Shown: positions 62,642 through 64,000 of the stretch, in pieces
How positions within the stretch are numbered: the stretch's first letter is position 1
Layout: each line of letters starts with the position of its first letter
Source of the DNA: Micrococcus sp. 2A
Lineage (GTDB): Bacteria; Actinomycetota; Actinomycetes; Actinomycetales; Micrococcaceae
Assembly (NCBI RefSeq): GCF_039519235.1
Contig: NZ_CP154351.1
Coordinates: 2,480,001 to 2,544,000 of the forward strand
Direction of reading: 5' to 3'
DNA length: 64,000 bases
Translations under genes and position numbers: made by a program
Notes under the pieces: model-generated
Databases searched by the model: none
Told to the model about the DNA's origin: nothing
Seen by the model: the letters and a program-made list of their open reading frames with translations, nothing else

Positions 62642-63475
62642 TCAGGACGCGACGTTCCGGGCCACCAGCGCCGCCCATGCCCGGACGAGGGCGTGCACGG
62701 CCTCCGGCTGGTCCAGGTGCAGGTTGTGCCCGGCCGCGTCGAGGGCCGTGTACGTGGCGCGCGGATAGTGCGCCAGCAGCCCGAACTGGTCGCGGAATCC
62801 CACCAGGTGGTCCTCCCGGCCCGTGAGGATCAGCGCGGGCGCCTCGAAGGTCTCGGCGCTCTCCTCCGGCACCTCGGGGAGGACGTATCGTGCGGAGAGG
62901 CGCTCCACGGCGTCCTCGTCCACGAGGCGGATGCCGGGCAGCGCGTTCGCACGGAACCGCTCCCACGTGTCCGGGGTCAGGCGCGGGGACATCTCGAGGA
63001 ACGGCGCCGCGTCGTCGGGATCGAGGCCGTCCAGGAACGCGGCGTCGCGCTCGCGCACCACGAGCTCCTCGCGGTCACGCTCGTCCTCGTCCGGATCGAC
63101 GACGGGCGCCAGCAGCGCCAGCCCCACCACCTGCGCCGCGAACACGGCCGCCGCGTGGCGGGCGAGGAGCCCGCCGAGGGAGTTGCCCAGGAGGGCGAAC
63201 GGGCGCTCCCCGACCTCCTCGCGCAGCCAGGCGAGGAGCCAGTCGGCCAGCTCCGGGAGGCCGCCGTCGCCGTCGAGGGCGGCGGTGCGGCCGAAGCCGG
63301 GCAGGTCCACGTAGATCCGCTCGAACGCGCCGGCCTCGGCCAGGGCGTCGTCGAGGGGCAGCAGGAGGCGGTGGTCCACGCCGTTGCCGTGGACGAGCAC
63401 CAACGGGGTGCCCGTGCCGCGGCGGACGACGTGCGGATGCTCGGGAGTGCGGGTGGGCACGGTGCGATCGGTCAT
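62642..63475 (-). CDS. Alpha/beta hydrolase
   Basis: A 277-aa serine hydrolase. It has oxyanion loop VLVHGNGVDH, nucleophile elbow LLGNSLGGLLARHAAA (Ser), acid in ILTGREDHLVGF, and catalytic His in DAAGHNLHLDQP. TACGCT at 63482-63487 is 6 nt before the ATG, predicting a leaderless message. Ester or lactone substrates are likely; no specific pathway is indicated by the neighbours. Confidence 0.88.
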   Translation of the reverse strand: MTDRTVPTRTPEHPHVVRRGTGTPLVLVHGNGVDHRLLLPLDDALAEAGAFERIYVDLPGFGRTAALDGDGGLPELADWLLAWLREEVGERPFALLGNSLGGLLARHAAAVFAAQVVGLALLAPVVDPDEDERDREELVVRERDAAFLDGLDPDDAAPFLEMSPRLTPDTWERFRANALPGIRLVDEDAVERLSARYVLPEVPEESAETFEAPALILTGREDHLVGFRDQFGLLAHYPRATYTALDAAGHNLHLDQPEAVHALVRAWAALVARNVAS

Positions 63476-63535
63476 GGGGTGAGCGTACGAGGCCGTCGCT
63501 GGCGTCCGGTGCGTCCGCGGCCCCAGGATGGGCGC

Positions 63536-64000
63536 ATGATCGACCCCACCCCCACCGCCGTCACGGCGACGGCCCGGCTCGCCTTCGCCGTCGCCGCCGT
63601 GCTGTCTCTCGGCGGGAACCTGCTCTCGTTCTGGATCGGCTGGCACAAGGACTCGGACCTGGACGCGGGGGCGGGCTACTCGCACGTGTTCGCGCACGGG
63701 TGGGAGAACCTGCTGAACCAGCCGACGTACTTCACGTTCCTCTCCAACTTCCTCGTCGGGATCACGTCTCTGCTGCTGGCGCTGCGCCTGCACCGGCCCT
63801 CCACCCTCGTCCGGGTGCTGCGGCTGACGGGCGTGGCGTGCATCGTGATCACGGGCGTGGTGTTCAACCTGCTGCTGCGCGACGGCCCCTCGGCCACCCC
63901 GCTCGAGGGGTTCAACGACACGGTGCAGCACATCGTCACCCCGATCCTGACGCCGCTCCTGTGGGCCGTCGTCGGCCCGCGGCGGCAGGTGACGTGGCGC
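63536..64000 (+). CDS. Pr6Pr-family membrane protein (cut by right edge)
   Basis: 155 codons are visible from ATG 63536. Hydrophobic segments and the motifs NQPTYFTFLSNFLVGITSLL and NDTVQHIVTPILTPLLW mark a paralogue of the protein at 10819-11553. CAGGAT lies 6 nt before the ATG. The C-terminal part is outside the window. Confidence 0.78.
   Translation, partial: MIDPTPTAVTATARLAFAVAAVLSLGGNLLSFWIGWHKDSDLDAGAGYSHVFAHGWENLLNQPTYFTFLSNFLVGITSLLLALRLHRPSTLVRVLRLTGVACIVITGVVFNLLLRDGPSATPLEGFNDTVQHIVTPILTPLLWAVVGPRRQVTWR

Overview
The window is chromosomal DNA of a very GC-rich actinobacterium. Nearly all third codon positions are G or C, GTG starts are frequent, and the gene set (demethylmenaquinone methyltransferase, mycothiol-type arsenate reductases, class F sortase, DesA3-type desaturase with its own ferredoxin reductase, IdeR/DtxR-type iron box) fits a Micrococcaceae member, most likely Micrococcus. 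The genus is an inference from gene content, not a database match. No prophage, insertion sequence, CRISPR array, rRNA or tRNA was recognised.

Layout. 1-3.7 kb: truncated exported protein, a two-component system and menaquinone methyltransferase. 3.7-9.0 kb: iron-siderophore uptake operon (binding lipoprotein, two permeases, ATPase, siderophore-interacting reductase) behind an IdeR-like box. 9.1-15.2 kb: small metabolic genes, glutaminase, FAD-linked oxidase. 15.2-21.3 kb: small alarmone synthetase, then an arsenic locus (ArsR, ACR3 pump, a two-domain ArsC fusion and, after a polysaccharide-deacetylase lipoprotein, a third ArsC with an N-terminal helical domain). 21.3-26.2 kb: TetR regulator with twin operators, degenerate ABC ATPase and a giant YhgE/Pip membrane protein. 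26.3-30.2 kb: acetyltransferase, then MarR divergent from a DODA dioxygenase and an F420/NADP-type oxidoreductase, then a TSUP permease. 30.2-32.3 kb: decayed region bounded by 30-bp direct repeats. 32.3-34.7 kb: small protein, DUF1697, class F sortase and a wall-type Excalibur protein. 34.9-38.7 kb: a 1250-aa DUF4011-type helicase with a C-terminal nuclease fold. 38.8-42.5 kb: PucR regulator divergent from ferredoxin reductase plus desaturase. 42.6-54.7 kb: transporters, a P-type ATPase, dipeptide epimerase plus DUF819 permease, a MarR/MFS divergent pair, a PCD-VOC fusion and a membrane-anchored EEP phosphatase. 54.7-57.8 kb: two pseudogenes, a GIY-YIG-like protein and an orphan trpB behind a trp-leader attenuator. 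57.8-64 kb: VOC protein, SDR, repeat-rich spacer, CGNR regulator, amidohydrolase, alpha/beta hydrolase and a truncated Pr6Pr membrane protein.

Two window-wide themes stand out. First, at least sixteen genes carry an exact TANNNT hexamer ending 6 or 7 nt before the start codon, which predicts leaderless transcripts. These include the trp leader peptide and both genes of the MarR/MFS pair, whose -10 boxes share the same TA step between two identical palindromes. Second, intergenic spaces carry long perfect hairpins (up to 26-bp arms) and short tandem repeats (4-, 5- and 7-mers), concentrated where pseudogenes lie.
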